A stretch of 64,000 nucleotides of DNA from contig NZ_AGAF01000105.1 in NCBI RefSeq assembly GCF_000224515.1, forward strand, positions 18,964 to 82,963. Reading direction: 5' to 3'. This stretch comes from Desulfosporosinus sp. OT (GTDB lineage: Bacteria; Bacillota; Desulfitobacteriia; Desulfitobacteriales; Desulfitobacteriaceae). Positions 50,329-59,502 of this stretch are shown piece after piece. Position 1 is the stretch's first letter. Each line of letters starts with the position of its first letter. Position numbers and translations under genes: made by a program. The notes below the pieces were generated by a model. That model made no database searches and was not told the origin of the DNA. It saw only the letters and a program-made list of their open reading frames with translations.

Positions 50329-51002
50329 TTCTTTCCTTTCAGGGATTTCAATCTTCCACAGCTATACTTGCCCTGATGACAGACCCCTTGAGTTACGCAA
50401 GTCGGACCCGCTTCGCTAAAGAGATTGGGAGCTACGGCGCGTACCAATTGCAGCATCTTTTCCGCTAAGGAACGAATCTCCCACTGTGCCCTCATGCAAG
50501 TTCGATGTTCAAAAAAGTTCAATAATGATCGAGCATTAAACGTAGCCATTAGTGAAGTTGTGCAGGCATTAGGCAAGACATAACGGGCATCTTCTGCCGG
50601 CACACAACTTAAGAGTTCCTGATAGTCTTCTTGGAGACGGGCCATAACCTTTTCAAAGCGTCCTAACGATTCAGCGTTTTGCTTTACACTTGGCGGAATG
50701 ACAAACTCGAAGCCTTTTTCTTCGACATAGCGCTGGGAACGCTGAGAATAACTCGCAATCCGATGGCGTACAAGCTGGTGGGAAAGTGCACGCGAGACAC
50801 CATCTATAGAAAACTGAAAACTTACATGCTCAAAAGTGGAAAGATGGCCCATCTCTCGTAATTTACGGACGAAGCTTGCCACCACCTCATCCTCTAAATG
50901 TTGCAAAAGATCAGGTACCGGGTCCGCTGAATAGCACAAGCGGGCAGCGGCGGCAACTACTTTTTCTGGATCAGGTGTGTACTGAATGAGATCCACACGC
51001 AT
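50325..51002 (-). CDS. thyX: FAD-dependent thymidylate synthase ThyX
   Basis: 225 residues. The ThyX signature RHRxxSxxxxSxR is present as RHRIASYSQRSQRY (about 79-92). Makes dTMP with FAD and methylenetetrahydrofolate, with no relation to ThyA. Coupled to rlmB. Confidence 0.94.
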   Translation of the reverse strand: MRVDLIQYTPDPEKVVAAAARLCYSADPVPDLLQHLEDEVVASFVRKLREMGHLSTFEHVSFQFSIDGVSRALSHQLVRHRIASYSQRSQRYVEEKGFEFVIPPSVKQNAESLGRFEKVMARLQEDYQELLSCVPAEDARYVLPNACTTSLMATFNARSLLNFFEHRTCMRAQWEIRSLAEKMLQLVRAVAPNLFSEAGPTCVTQGVCHQGKYSCGRLKSLKGKK

Positions 51003-51032
51003 CGTAACAGTTCCCTCTCTTCTCTTTACTTT

Positions 51033-51437
51033 TCAGACATTACCTGCCTCTTTCAGCAATTCCTCCTGAAGCATGTTGTCGACCTTGTTAAATGCCCATT
51101 GCATACGCTCGATTTGTCCGTTCATATGCCAATAACCTACTAAGCTTTCAAACGCTGTCGCATGCCGATAGGTCACCACATCTACATTTTTGGGATGCCC
51201 TCCCTTGGCATTTCGTCCACGTAAAACGACTCGCTGTTCAACTTCGTCGAGATCTGGCAAAAGGACGCGCAAAAGTTGAGCTTGGGTACTAGCACGAACA
51301 TAGCTGATTGCTTGTTTGTGAAGCTCCTTGACTTTTTCATACCCCAGCTCCAGAAGATGTGTACGAACCCAAAGTTCGTAGACCGCATCTCCCAAGTAGG
51401 CCAATGTTAAGGCATTCATTTCCTGCCAATTTCGCAT
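51033..51437 (-). CDS. mrnC: Mini-ribonuclease III
   Basis: 134 residues. NALTLAYLGDAVYELWVRTH holds the catalytic Asp; a second acidic site would be in the C-terminal half (AFESLVGYWHM). No dsRNA-binding domain. Matures 23S rRNA. Follows cysS as in Bacillus. Confidence 0.93.
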   Translation of the reverse strand: MRNWQEMNALTLAYLGDAVYELWVRTHLLELGYEKVKELHKQAISYVRASTQAQLLRVLLPDLDEVEQRVVLRGRNAKGGHPKNVDVVTYRHATAFESLVGYWHMNGQIERMQWAFNKVDNMLQEELLKEAGNV

Positions 51438-51457
51438 GGATTCTCCTTTTCAACTAC

Positions 51458-52894
51458 TTAGTTTCCTCTTATTTGCCACCTCGCACCTTGCGGGGTATCC
51501 TCAATGACGATGCCTTTATCTTTGAGCGCATCACGAATAAAATCTGCCATTTCCCAATCTTTCTTCTGGCGCGAACGTGAACGAATCTGTAATACAACCT
51601 CCATAACCTGCTTAAGCGTTTCATCGTTTGCGGCAGGAACTAGTACCGAATGAAGTAGGTCGATGCCGAGCACGCCGCCAAGTTCTAGGAGGGTCTTTTG
51701 AGCTGTCGCCAACGCTTCTGAGGGAGCTGGGTTTTCCTGGACGCACCCATTCATCGTTTTAGCTAATTCGAAGAGTGCCGCATAGGCCAATGCTGAATTA
51801 AAATCATCATCCATAGCTTTTTCAAATGCTTCGCGCGCTTCTTTGGCAGCCTTAAATAATTCTGCCTCAATCTGTTCGTTTGACGAAGAGCCCTCTCGAT
51901 CCAGCGCTTCTTGGGCCAAACGAATGCTGGTATGCAGCCGTTCCAACCCTTTTTGGGCCATCACCAGATTCTGATCATTGAAATCCAACGGGCTGCGGTA
52001 ATGAGTCCCCAGCAAATAAAATCGAATGACTTCACCTGAAAATTTAGCGAGCAGCTCCCTGATTGTAAAGAAATTGCCCAAAGACTTGGACATCTTCTCT
52101 TGATTGATCGTCAAAAACGCATTGTGCATCCAATAATGGGCAAAGGTCTGCCCTTTAAGGTACCCTTCCGTTTGGGCAATCTCATTTTCATGATGTGGGA
52201 AAACGAGATCTTCCCCGCCTCCGTGAACATCAAATCCAGAGCCAAGATATTTTAAAGACATAGCTGTGCATTCAATATGCCAACCAGGACGTCCATTTCC
52301 CCACGGACTTTCCCAGAAAGGCTCTTCCGGCTTGGCTTTTTTCCAAAGTGCAAAATCCATAGGATGATGTTTTCGTTCATCCACCTCAACCCTGGCTCCA
52401 GCCTTCATATCTTCAAGCGTTCTACCGGACAGTTTCCCATAATTAGGGAAATGGTCGACTGCAAAGTAAACATCCCCATCCGTTTCATACGCTAACCCAT
52501 TACTCACAAGTTCCTGAATAATCTCGATCATTTCCGGAATATGCTCAGTAGCCTTGGGGTGTATGGTAGCGGGAAGGAGGTTTAATTCTTTGGCATCTTT
52601 AAAATATTCTTCAATGTATTTTTGGCCTAAAGCCAAAGGATCCATCTCTTCAACTTTACCGCGCTGAATAATCTTGTCATCCACATCCGTAAAATTTTGG
52701 ATGTAACGGACATCATACCCTTTATACATGAAATAACGACGAATCATATCAAATACGACAAACATCCGTCCATTCCCCGCATGGAAATAGTTATAGGTCG
52801 TCGGTCCGCAAACGTACATCGCCACCTTCCCGCTCTCCCGGGGTTGGAACTCTTCCTTTTGACGGGTCATGGTGTTGAATAATTTCAAAGACAT
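51458..52894 (-). CDS. cysS: Cysteinyl-tRNA synthetase
   Basis: 478 residues. Class I motifs: [14 protein letters not shown] (HIGH-type, about 30-43) with zinc Cys29, [19 protein letters not shown] and KMSKSLGNF (about 267-275). Its first 104 bp overlap the end of cysE in another frame; the ribosome site GAGGAG lies inside cysE. Under the T-box upstream of cysE. Confidence 0.95.
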   Translation of the reverse strand: MSLKLFNTMTRQKEEFQPRESGKVAMYVCGPTTYNYFHAGNGRMFVVFDMIRRYFMYKGYDVRYIQNFTDVDDKIIQRGKVEEMDPLALGQKYIEEYFKDAKELNLLPATIHPKATEHIPEMIEIIQELVSNGLAYETDGDVYFAVDHFPNYGKLSGRTLEDMKAGARVEVDERKHHPMDFALWKKAKPEEPFWESPWGNGRPGWHIECTAMSLKYLGSGFDVHGGGEDLVFPHHENEIAQTEGYLKGQTFAHYWMHNAFLTINQEKMSKSLGNFFTIRELLAKFSGEVIRFYLLGTHYRSPLDFNDQNLVMAQKGLERLHTSIRLAQEALDREGSSSNEQIEAELFKAAKEAREAFEKAMDDDFNSALAYAALFELAKTMNGCVQENPAPSEALATAQKTLLELGGVLGIDLLHSVLVPAANDETLKQVMEVVLQIRSRSRQKKDWEMADFIRDALKDKGIVIEDTPQGARWQIRGN

Positions 52895-53537
52895 TGCATC
52901 GACTCTCCTCTTCTTTTAGACGTTGTTCTAAATACTCTACTCTCTGCATTAAGCATTTTAACATCTCATTTACCGGATCTGGTAATTCATCATGTCTTAA
53001 ATCAGGGTCCTTAATCGGGATCCCATGGTGAAGGACAATCCGACCCGGAACTCCTACCACGGTCGTATCACTGGGAACGGGTTTATTAACAACCGACCCT
53101 GCGCCAATTTTTACGTTATCTCCAACTTTAAAAGAACCTAGAACTTTTGCCCCGGCTCCAATCACCACGTTATTTCCAATCGTCGGGTGCCTCTTACCTT
53201 TCTCTTTTCCAGTCCCCCCCAGTGTGACCCCTTGATATAAGGTAACATTATCTCCGACTTCCGCTGTTTCACCAATGACCACACCAGTGCCGTGATCAAT
53301 AAAGAAGCCTTGACCAATTTTAGCACCCGGGTGAATTTCGATCCCGGAAAGGAACCTAGAGAGCTGAGAAATCATGCGCGGCAAGAGTACTAACTTATGT
53401 CGATACAGCCAATGTGCCGCTCTGTGAAAAAGCACCGCATGAAACCCCGGATAACAAAATATGACTTCCCAAATACTTTTCGCTGCAGGATCTCTTTCAA
53501 AGATTACTCGAATATCACGACGAACCTGTCGGAACAT
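52791..53537 (-). CDS. cysE: Serine O-acetyltransferase
   Basis: 248 residues from the ATG at 53535-53537 (GAGG six bases upstream). Left-handed beta-helix hexapeptides include [42 protein letters not shown], with catalytic Asp-His. Makes O-acetylserine for cysteine synthesis. The last 34 residues overlap cysS and look unlike CysE tails, suggesting loss of an earlier stop. Confidence 0.93.
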   Translation of the reverse strand: MFRQVRRDIRVIFERDPAAKSIWEVIFCYPGFHAVLFHRAAHWLYRHKLVLLPRMISQLSRFLSGIEIHPGAKIGQGFFIDHGTGVVIGETAEVGDNVTLYQGVTLGGTGKEKGKRHPTIGNNVVIGAGAKVLGSFKVGDNVKIGAGSVVNKPVPSDTTVVGVPGRIVLHHGIPIKDPDLRHDELPDPVNEMLKCLMQRVEYLEQRLKEEESRCNVFEIIQHHDPSKGRVPTPGEREGGDVRLRTDDL

Positions 53538-53593
53538 CTTTAGCCTCACCCTTTCCTCTCCCCAATATTATCCGTGAAAACCTATAAATAAAT

Positions 53594-53868
53594 ACAAAAA
53601 GCAGAACCCTTCGTCCAGAGACGAAAGATTCCGCGGTCCCACTCTGTTTGAACGAACGTGCCGTTCGTTCCAGCTTACAACTTTAACGCAGTCATTACGG
53701 ATAGGCATACTTCAGGTTTCTGCCGATCAACTCAGAGACGCACTTCCAAAGGTTCCTTGCAAATGGCTTCCACTGTCCCATTTTCGCTTGTTGCAATTTC
53801 TCTTTGTACTCTTTCCCATCATCGTCCAAACTAATATTGAATTATGGTATGGAGCCAAGTTTTGATAT
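53594..53868 (-). promoter_or_regulatory. T-box riboswitch, probably cysteine-specific
   Basis: The conserved T-box GAGTGGGACCGCGG is at 53631-53644, directly before a terminator stem (GAATCTTTCGTC / GACGAAGGGTTC, then TGCTTTTT, 53594-53630). Stem I starts with GATGGGAAAGAGTACAAAG. A TGC triplet in GGAAGTGCGTC, at the place of the specifier loop, would read tRNA-Cys. Uncharged tRNA-Cys would open cysE-cysS transcription. Confidence 0.85.
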
Positions 53869-53874
53869 TTATTT

Positions 53875-53903
53875 ATTATAGGATAGTAACCAATCCATGT
53901 CAA
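53875..53903 (-). promoter_or_regulatory. Consensus SigA promoter for the T-box transcript
   Basis: Minus strand TTGACA (53898-53903), 17 bp, TATAAT (53875-53880), 39 bp after the gltX stop. Perfect match to consensus. Confidence 0.85.
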
Positions 53904-53941
53904 CAAACAGGTCTTCCGATCCTTCTAGCTTACCCTAGATC

Positions 53942-55405
53942 TTACGCTAGATAACGTTTTTCCGTAACTTCAAGTCGTTTCAAAACATTCTCGCGCCCCA
54001 ACAAGGGGATGACATCGTATAATTCCGGTCCATGCATCTGTCCTGTCAAAGCGACTCGAACAGGCATGTACACTAATTTGCCTCCAAGTTTCAACTCTTT
54101 CGTTATTTGCTTTAAGAGGACTTTAACCGTAGCTTCAGAAAGCAGGTCTGCTTCACGCACTTTCTCTCTGAATAACCCCAAAACAACGGGTACCTGTTCC
54201 CCCCTCAAGACCTCCACGGCCTCACTCTCTGCTTCCAGCGGTACCGCACCGTGAAAATAGTGAATAAAATCTTTCAGCTCTGCCACATAGGCTATTTTCT
54301 CGGAAATCGCTTTAATAAAACCCAAACACCATTGCTGCTGTTCCGCAGACTGCTCTCCTTGAGGGAGAATGCCCAGTTCCTGTACATACGGTAAAGCAAG
54401 TTCAGCTATGCGTTCAGGAGGTGCTTCTCTAAGGTAGTGAGCATTGATGTAGTTCAACTTCTGGATATCAAAAACTGCCGGGCTTTTGGAAACACGATCA
54501 AGCGAAAAAGCCTCTGCCAATTCGTCCAGGGTATAAAACTCTTCTTCTCCAGACGGAGCCCATCCCAGGAGGGCAATAAAGTTTACGATGGCTTCCGGGA
54601 GATACCCCTTTTTCTGATAGTCCATGACCGCGGTATCGCCATCCCGCTTGCTCATTTTCCCGCCTTCTGTATTAAGGATTAAAGAAATATGCGCGAATTC
54701 AGGGACGGGCAACCCCAATGCTTGATAAATCAAGACTTGACGCGGTGTATTAGAGAGATGCTCTTCCCCACGAATAACGTGCGTGATGTTCATGGTAGCA
54801 TCGTCAATCACGACTGCAAAATTATAAGTGGGTATTCCGTCTGATTTAACAATAACATAATCCCCAATTCCATCGCTCTCAAAAACCACATCCCCACGGA
54901 CCTGATCCTTAATATGGATCGCTTGCCCTTCAGGCACACGGAAACGCACAACAGGCTTGCGGCCTCCAGCTTCATAAGCTGCCCGTTGCTCCGATGTTAA
55001 TTGACGACATTTACCCTGGTAACGAGGGGTCCCCCCCTTGGCAATCAAGTCTTGACGCTCTTGCTCTAACTCTTCTTCCGTACAGTAGCAATAGTAAGCG
55101 TGACCACTGTTCAAAAGTTTATTAGTATATTCTCGGTATAGCTCTAAGCGATCTGTTTGGCGATAAGGACCATGCTCTCCGCCAATCTCAATCCCTTCAT
55201 TCCATTGTATATTAAGCCAACGCAGCGATTCCAAAATATTATGTTCTGATTCTCGACTGGAACGCTCTAAATCGGTATCCTCACTTCGAACAATAAAGGT
55301 TCCCTTGTTTTTACGAGCCCATAAATAATTAAACAAAGCGGACCTGGCCCCACCAATATGGAGTGGGCCTGTCGGGCTGGGTGCAAACCGAACGCGAATT
55401 TCCAT
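53942..55405 (-). CDS. gltX: Glutamyl-tRNA synthetase
   Basis: 487 residues from the ATG at 55403-55405 (GGAGG eight bases upstream). RFAPSPTGPLHIGGARSALF and KMSKRDGDTAVMDYQ are the class I motifs. May be non-discriminating and also charge tRNA-Gln, which is common in clostridia, but that cannot be read from the sequence. Confidence 0.95.
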   Translation of the reverse strand: MEIRVRFAPSPTGPLHIGGARSALFNYLWARKNKGTFIVRSEDTDLERSSRESEHNILESLRWLNIQWNEGIEIGGEHGPYRQTDRLELYREYTNKLLNSGHAYYCYCTEEELEQERQDLIAKGGTPRYQGKCRQLTSEQRAAYEAGGRKPVVRFRVPEGQAIHIKDQVRGDVVFESDGIGDYVIVKSDGIPTYNFAVVIDDATMNITHVIRGEEHLSNTPRQVLIYQALGLPVPEFAHISLILNTEGGKMSKRDGDTAVMDYQKKGYLPEAIVNFIALLGWAPSGEEEFYTLDELAEAFSLDRVSKSPAVFDIQKLNYINAHYLREAPPERIAELALPYVQELGILPQGEQSAEQQQWCLGFIKAISEKIAYVAELKDFIHYFHGAVPLEAESEAVEVLRGEQVPVVLGLFREKVREADLLSEATVKVLLKQITKELKLGGKLVYMPVRVALTGQMHGPELYDVIPLLGRENVLKRLEVTEKRYLA

Positions 55406-55409
55406 AAAT

Positions 55410-55895
55410 TCATCCTCCAACTTTTTCTAAGTTTACAATTGCCTGGGCGCCGATTCCTTCTCCCCGGCCTTCAAATCCCAAGCGTTCGGTTGTTGTCGCT
55501 TTCACTGACACACATGATTCGTCCATCTTCATAGCGCGCGTAAGATTAGAGCGCATCTGGGAGATAAAAGGAGCAAGTTTAGGATGCTCTGCCACAATGA
55601 TACTATCAATATTTCCGACGCGATACCCCTGCTCTTCAATAAGTCCCATGACTTGCTCCAATAAGGCCAAACTTGAAATGCCGCGGTAGCGAGGGTCATG
55701 ATCAGGAAAATGTGCCCCTATATCTCCTAAAGCCAAAGCTCCTAAAAGAGAATCCATGATTGCGTGAATTAGAACATCCGCATCCGAATGTCCAAGCAAA
55801 CCACGTTCATAGGGAATCTCTACCCCTCCAAGAATCAAAGGTCTACCCTCAACCAAAGCATGTACATCATATCCGATTCCAACTTTAATAACCAA
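55410..55895 (-). CDS. ispF: 2-C-methyl-D-erythritol 2,4-cyclodiphosphate synthase
   Basis: [20 protein letters not shown] holds the first zinc ligands (DVH), followed by [29 protein letters not shown] and the C-terminal [18 protein letters not shown]. Start is unclear: in-frame TTG codons at 55895 and 55898 touch the AAAGGGG site, while an ATT at 55887-55889 is nine bases from it and would give the classical [10 protein letters not shown]. The open frame continues upstream through repeat DNA to 55958, which I exclude. MEP pathway. Confidence 0.9.
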   Translation of the reverse strand: MVIKVGIGYDVHALVEGRPLILGGVEIPYERGLLGHSDADVLIHAIMDSLLGALALGDIGAHFPDHDPRYRGISSLALLEQVMGLIEEQGYRVGNIDSIIVAEHPKLAPFISQMRSNLTRAMKMDESCVSVKATTTERLGFEGRGEGIGAQAIVNLEKVGG

Positions 55896-55898
55896 CAA

Positions 55899-56165
55899 CC
55901 CCTTTCGCGAGGCGCGTAGCGCGAGGTTCGAAGTTCGAGATACAAGGTCGAATCGCATAACATATTGTGCTTCGCGAACAGTGCATGTATTTCATACTTT
56001 GTGTTTGTACCTAGTGCATCGCACTTCTCCGTATCACACTTCAGGTCAGACAGGGGAACGGTTCTTTTGATCTTTTCTACCTGACCTGCCTGCATGTTCA
56101 TGTTTCGTATTTTGTGTCTGTCTCTTATTCGGGCATCGTGCCTCGTGCATCGCGCATCGCAAGTA
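55899..56165. repeat. Heptamer-period repeats around ispF start and ispD end
   Basis: Minus strand units cgaactt, cgaacct, cgcgcta, cgcgcct, cgcgaaa end at the ispF ribosome site. Near ispD the units gatgcgc, gatgcac, gaggcac, gatgccc, gaataag encode the last residues MRDARGTMPE and stop of IspD. In between, similar seven-base phasing is weaker, and a GGGGAACGGTTCTTTTGATC segment resembles REP-type repeats. Confidence 0.6.
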
Positions 56166-56841
56166 TTCGTTCAGCTAACCACAAGTCCTCGGGCGTGGTC
56201 ACCTTAATATTTTCCAGGGAACCTGGTACCAACTGGACGGAATACCCCATCCGTTCTAGCAACGATGCATCATCCGTACCATAGTACTCCACAGCCGCTG
56301 CTTGACGATGAGCTTCTTCCAGTATCCCACGATCAAAGATTTGGGGCGTCTGGACGGCACGCAGACGTTCACGCGGCAGAGTTTCTAACACTTTACCGCA
56401 GGTATCAACTCGCTTTATAGTGTCCTTGAGTTCGATTCCCATAATTGCAACAGAGAAATTGTCCGTCTCTCTAAGGAATTGGTGAAACACCTGTAACGCC
56501 AAAAGGGGCCTCGCCCCATCGTGAACCACTACTCGTTGAATAGTGGGACTCAGAGCTTGAACCCCTGCATAAACAGAATCTTGGCGCTGCGCTCCACCTT
56601 TACATATGGCAACAACTTTATTAAACCTATAGCGATGAACAAGTTCTTCAATTACCGCAACATCGCTTTCTGCCCCAACAATAACAATTTCAGAGACATG
56701 ACAAGAATTTTGGAAGAGTCTTACCGTATGCGCTAAAATTGGTTGTCCCATCAGTGGCAGGAATTGTTTGTTATATCCGACCCCCATCCGTTTGCCTTGA
56801 CCAGCTGCAGGAATAACGATCCCTATCTCAGCCAATCGCAT
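56125..56841 (-). CDS. ispD: 2-C-methyl-D-erythritol 4-phosphate cytidylyltransferase
   Basis: 238 residues. VIPAAGQGKRMGVGYNKQFL (about 9-28) binds CTP; VVHDGARPLL and ITTPEDL-like KVTTPEDLWLAERIL follow. The C-terminal MRDARGTMPE comes from a heptamer repeat and is not expected to be conserved. Start overlaps the yacL end by 14 bp. With ispF gives two steps of isoprenoid synthesis. Confidence 0.94.
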   Translation of the reverse strand: MRLAEIGIVIPAAGQGKRMGVGYNKQFLPLMGQPILAHTVRLFQNSCHVSEIVIVGAESDVAVIEELVHRYRFNKVVAICKGGAQRQDSVYAGVQALSPTIQRVVVHDGARPLLALQVFHQFLRETDNFSVAIMGIELKDTIKRVDTCGKVLETLPRERLRAVQTPQIFDRGILEEAHRQAAAVEYYGTDDASLLERMGYSVQLVPGSLENIKVTTPEDLWLAERILAMRDARGTMPE

Positions 56842-57997
56842 TCACCTCATCGATCGAACGAAGGCCCATCGGTTTTTTTTCCAGAGAACTTTTCGGCTTA
56901 GCAAAAATCATGCGACCGGCTGCTGTTTGGAGAACACTTGTTACCAAAACTGAGACAGTTTGCCCCATATAGCGTCGTCCTGAATCCACAACAATCATCG
57001 TACCATCGTCCAGATAGGCAACACCCTGCCCGGGCTCCTTTCCTTCTTTCATCACTTGGACGAGCATCTCTTCGCCGGGCAATACGATTGGTTTAAGGGC
57101 ATTGGCCAATTCGTTAATATTTAAAACCTTAACTCCCTGAAGTTCAGCCACTTTGTTGAGGTTATAGTCATTCGTCAAAAGAGGAGAGTTTAACACTTGC
57201 CCCAAGCGTACCAGTTTACTGTCAACTTCATTTATATCATCAAAGTCCTGTTCATGAATATGAACCGTGATCGCTGTTTCCTTAGAAATTTGATTAAGAA
57301 TATCAAGTCCTCTACGCCCACGATTTCGCTTCAGCAAGTCTGAAGAATCAGCGATATGTCGAAGCTCCTCCAAGACGAAACTCGGGATGAGCAATATTCC
57401 TTCCAGAAACCCAGTTTTGACAATGTCTGCAATCCGTCCATCAATAATTACACTTGTGTCTAGAATTTTATAATTTACTGACTCCAGGCGGGTGTCCGTT
57501 TTACCTTCCTTCTGTTTGTCCGCTTTATCAGTTTTGTCTCCCCGGTCACGGAATCTCGGAATAAAATTAAGAAAGCCTAAGACATCCTCTTTCCGTTTCA
57601 TTCCAATCGTTAAACCCAGATAACCCAAGAACAAGCTCAGCAGGACCGCCAAAATTGGTCCAAAAAAAGGAACACTGACAAATGAATTGCTAAATAAACT
57701 TGAAATAATAAGTCCGATAATCCCCCCAACAGCTCCACTCATAAGATCATGCGTTGGGACCCGGGTTAATCGCGAATCCATCCAACGCATTAATGAGAGA
57801 AAAGAACGGATACTAACCGGAGCAACTAAAAACCCAATAATGGCAAACAAGACAATCATAGTTGCGTATGTCCAAACAGGCGACAAGTTTAATCCCAAGG
57901 ATTGTAAAAGATTAAGTTTTAGAAACAAATAATCAAGATAAAATCCCAACGCTCCCGCTAACAGAGTGATGATCCCGCGTATTAAATTGCGAATCAT
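56828..57997 (-). CDS. yacL: PIN-TRAM domain membrane protein (YacL family)
   Basis: 389 residues from the ATG at 57995-57997 (GGAGG seven bases upstream; an ATG one codon earlier also possible). Four membrane helices (about 5-135), a charged linker, a PIN domain KILDTSVIIDGRIADIVKTG ... DYNLNKVAELQGVKVLNINE with acidic metal-site residues, then a C-terminal TRAM domain (about 310-370). Likely RNA-binding nuclease; precise role unknown. Confidence 0.9.
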   Translation of the reverse strand: MIRNLIRGIITLLAGALGFYLDYLFLKLNLLQSLGLNLSPVWTYATMIVLFAIIGFLVAPVSIRSFLSLMRWMDSRLTRVPTHDLMSGAVGGIIGLIISSLFSNSFVSVPFFGPILAVLLSLFLGYLGLTIGMKRKEDVLGFLNFIPRFRDRGDKTDKADKQKEGKTDTRLESVNYKILDTSVIIDGRIADIVKTGFLEGILLIPSFVLEELRHIADSSDLLKRNRGRRGLDILNQISKETAITVHIHEQDFDDINEVDSKLVRLGQVLNSPLLTNDYNLNKVAELQGVKVLNINELANALKPIVLPGEEMLVQVMKEGKEPGQGVAYLDDGTMIVVDSGRRYMGQTVSVLVTSVLQTAAGRMIFAKPKSSLEKKPMGLRSIDEVNAIG

Positions 57998-58200
57998 CAT
58001 TTCACCTCCTTTTATCATAGTGTGACTAAAAGTCTTTCCAATTATACTGCGAATTGCCATTAAATCTCAAGCTTAGGGAAATTAACTCAATTCCTTATGC
58101 TTTATTCGTTTAACATAACAGCAAGTATACGTCTTTGAGTGCCTAAGTGCAACCAGACTGCCATTTTTTTATGAATAAAATACGACGCTAACTTAGAAGG

Positions 58201-58683
58201 CTAAGCCAGGATTAAAGCCTTGGAGAGCCATTGTCTAACTGCTGCCTCTTCAGAGCCTTCTGTCAAGACGAGTTCACTGATCAAAATTTGGCAGGCATTT
58301 TCGTACATCTTTTTTTCTCCAGTCGAAAGACCTTTCTCATTATCCCTTTGAGCAAGGCTACGAACTACATTGGCAACCTCAAAAATATTCCCGCTCTTGA
58401 TCTTTTCTAAGTTCGCACGATAGCGCCGATTCCAGGCCAGGGTAGCTGCCGTATCTTTGGTTCTCAGTACTTCTAACACGTCTTTAACCATGGTCGGAGA
58501 AATCACTTGCCGCAAACCCAAGTTCTCCACGTTATTCAAGGGAATAAACAATTTCATGTTCCCTACCGGTAAATGCATGACATAATATTGACGTATTTCC
58601 CCGAGAACTTCCCGTTCTTCAATCGACTCAATAATGCCGGCACCATGCATTGGATATACAACTTTGTCACCAACCTTAAACAT
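58201..58683 (-). CDS. carD: CarD-family transcription regulator
   Basis: 160 residues. N-terminal RNA polymerase interaction domain MFKVGDKVVYPMHGAGIIES, basic patch and C-terminal helical DNA-contact domain with TLAWNRRYRANLEKIKSGNI. CarD/CdnL stabilises open complexes at rRNA and other promoters. Two consensus promoters lie upstream. Confidence 0.92.
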   Translation of the reverse strand: MFKVGDKVVYPMHGAGIIESIEEREVLGEIRQYYVMHLPVGNMKLFIPLNNVENLGLRQVISPTMVKDVLEVLRTKDTAATLAWNRRYRANLEKIKSGNIFEVANVVRSLAQRDNEKGLSTGEKKMYENACQILISELVLTEGSEEAAVRQWLSKALILA

Positions 58684-58704
58684 TCGGCCACCCCCTTAAC
58701 TATC

Positions 58705-58733
58705 ATTATATCAAGTTACATAGCCCGGGTCAA
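58705..58733 (-). promoter_or_regulatory. Proximal SigA promoter of carD
   Basis: Minus strand TTGACC (58728-58733), 17 bp, TATAAT (58705-58710). Confidence 0.75.
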
Positions 58734-58742
58734 AATTTTAAG

Positions 58743-58772
58743 ATTATATCATACAACTCTTTAGCCTGTCAA
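58743..58772 (-). promoter_or_regulatory. Distal SigA promoter of carD
   Basis: Minus strand TTGACA (58767-58772), 18 bp, TATAAT (58743-58748). Tandem with the proximal promoter, 38 bp apart. Confidence 0.7.
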
Positions 58773-58804
58773 TTTCCCAAATCCATCCTAAATTCTATTG
58801 AAAA

Positions 58805-58834
58805 TTGACAACAACCCAGCGGTCTCGGTATAAT
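58805..58834 (+). promoter_or_regulatory. SigA promoter of the plus-strand gene
   Basis: TTGACA (58805-58810), 18 bp, TATAAT (58829-58834), followed by AGAAAGGAG and the gene. Divergent from carD. Confidence 0.75.
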
Positions 58835-58866
58835 AGAGGAGGCAGAAAGGAGTGAGGATCGCACAC

Positions 58867-59259
58867 ATGGAACAACTCACTGACCAATTCCAAAGCATGG
58901 TAAAATCCCTGTTAATCCGGCATCAAAGCATTTTAGATATCTTGTCCAAAGGGCAAGAAACTTCAGCGCGTGTTAACCGAGCCGTTGTTAAGTCGGTTAC
59001 AAGTTGCGGGTGCCATGCAGTGAATGCGCGTAAGAAATCCCTACCCCCAGATGCAAGCCTTGCCGATTTAAAAGAGCTCTTGAACAGTCAACTCGAAGGA
59101 TTAATCTGCGATAACTGCCGAGACATCATAGAAGCAGAATTAGGTAAACAGCTGTTTTATATAGCCGCTCTATCTAACGCTTTAGACATTTCCCTAAGTG
59201 AAGTTCTCTATCAAGAATACAAAAAGCTTCAGACTCTAACCATTTTCAACTTGACATAA
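58867..59259 (+). CDS. Conserved-looking small cysteine-containing protein, unknown function
   Basis: 130 residues from the ATG at 58867; a GTG at 58852 is too close to AAAGGAG. The only recognised plus-strand gene with its own strong promoter and terminator. Mostly helical, no membrane segment. Two cysteine pairs, SCGCHAV (about 48-54) and CDNCRD (about 82-87), could bind metal. I recall similar short proteins near carD/radA in related clostridia but cannot name the family. Confidence 0.8.
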   Translation: MEQLTDQFQSMVKSLLIRHQSILDILSKGQETSARVNRAVVKSVTSCGCHAVNARKKSLPPDASLADLKELLNSQLEGLICDNCRDIIEAELGKQLFYIAALSNALDISLSEVLYQEYKKLQTLTIFNLT

Positions 59260-59267
59260 ACTATTAA

Positions 59268-59295
59268 GTTCCTGCATTGGGCAGGAGCTTTTTTT
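59268..59295 (+). terminator. Terminator of the plus-strand gene
   Basis: GTTCCTGC / GCAGGAGC stem with a short loop, followed by seven T, ten bases past the stop codon. Confidence 0.8.
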
Positions 59296-59336
59296 ATGGT
59301 CAGCGCAACTCCGGCGGTTGCTCTCAACAAGACTCA

Positions 59337-59474
59337 CTAGAAGGCTAATACGTGCGAAGACAGTGTCTGCAAGAAGGGTTAATACGCGCGAAGACAGTGT
59401 CTGCAAGAAGGGTTAATACGCGCGAAGACAGTGTCTGCAAGAAGGGTTAATACGCGCGAAGACAGTGTCTTCGT
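59337..59474 (-). repeat. Tandem array of 34-bp module B repeats
   Basis: Four units of 34 bp: 59337-59370 (diverged), 59371-59404 and 59405-59438 (identical), 59439-59472 (ends in the full palindrome CGAAGACAGTGTCTTCG at 59458-59474). Unit begins AAGAAGGGTTAATACGCGCG and ends AAGACAGTGTCTGC. No spacers, so not a CRISPR. Lies between the 3' ends of the plus-strand gene and radA. Confidence 0.85.
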
Positions 59475-59502
59475 GTGGTGGTGGGCACCAGCCAAGTCTT
59501 CT

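Noticed and set aside
55835-56101. 88-codon minus-strand frame between ispF and ispD
   Set aside because: Runs through heptamer repeats and overlaps ispF out of frame; no known domain.
59337-59474. CRISPR array
   Set aside because: The 34-bp units are directly contiguous with no unique spacers, and no cas genes are present.
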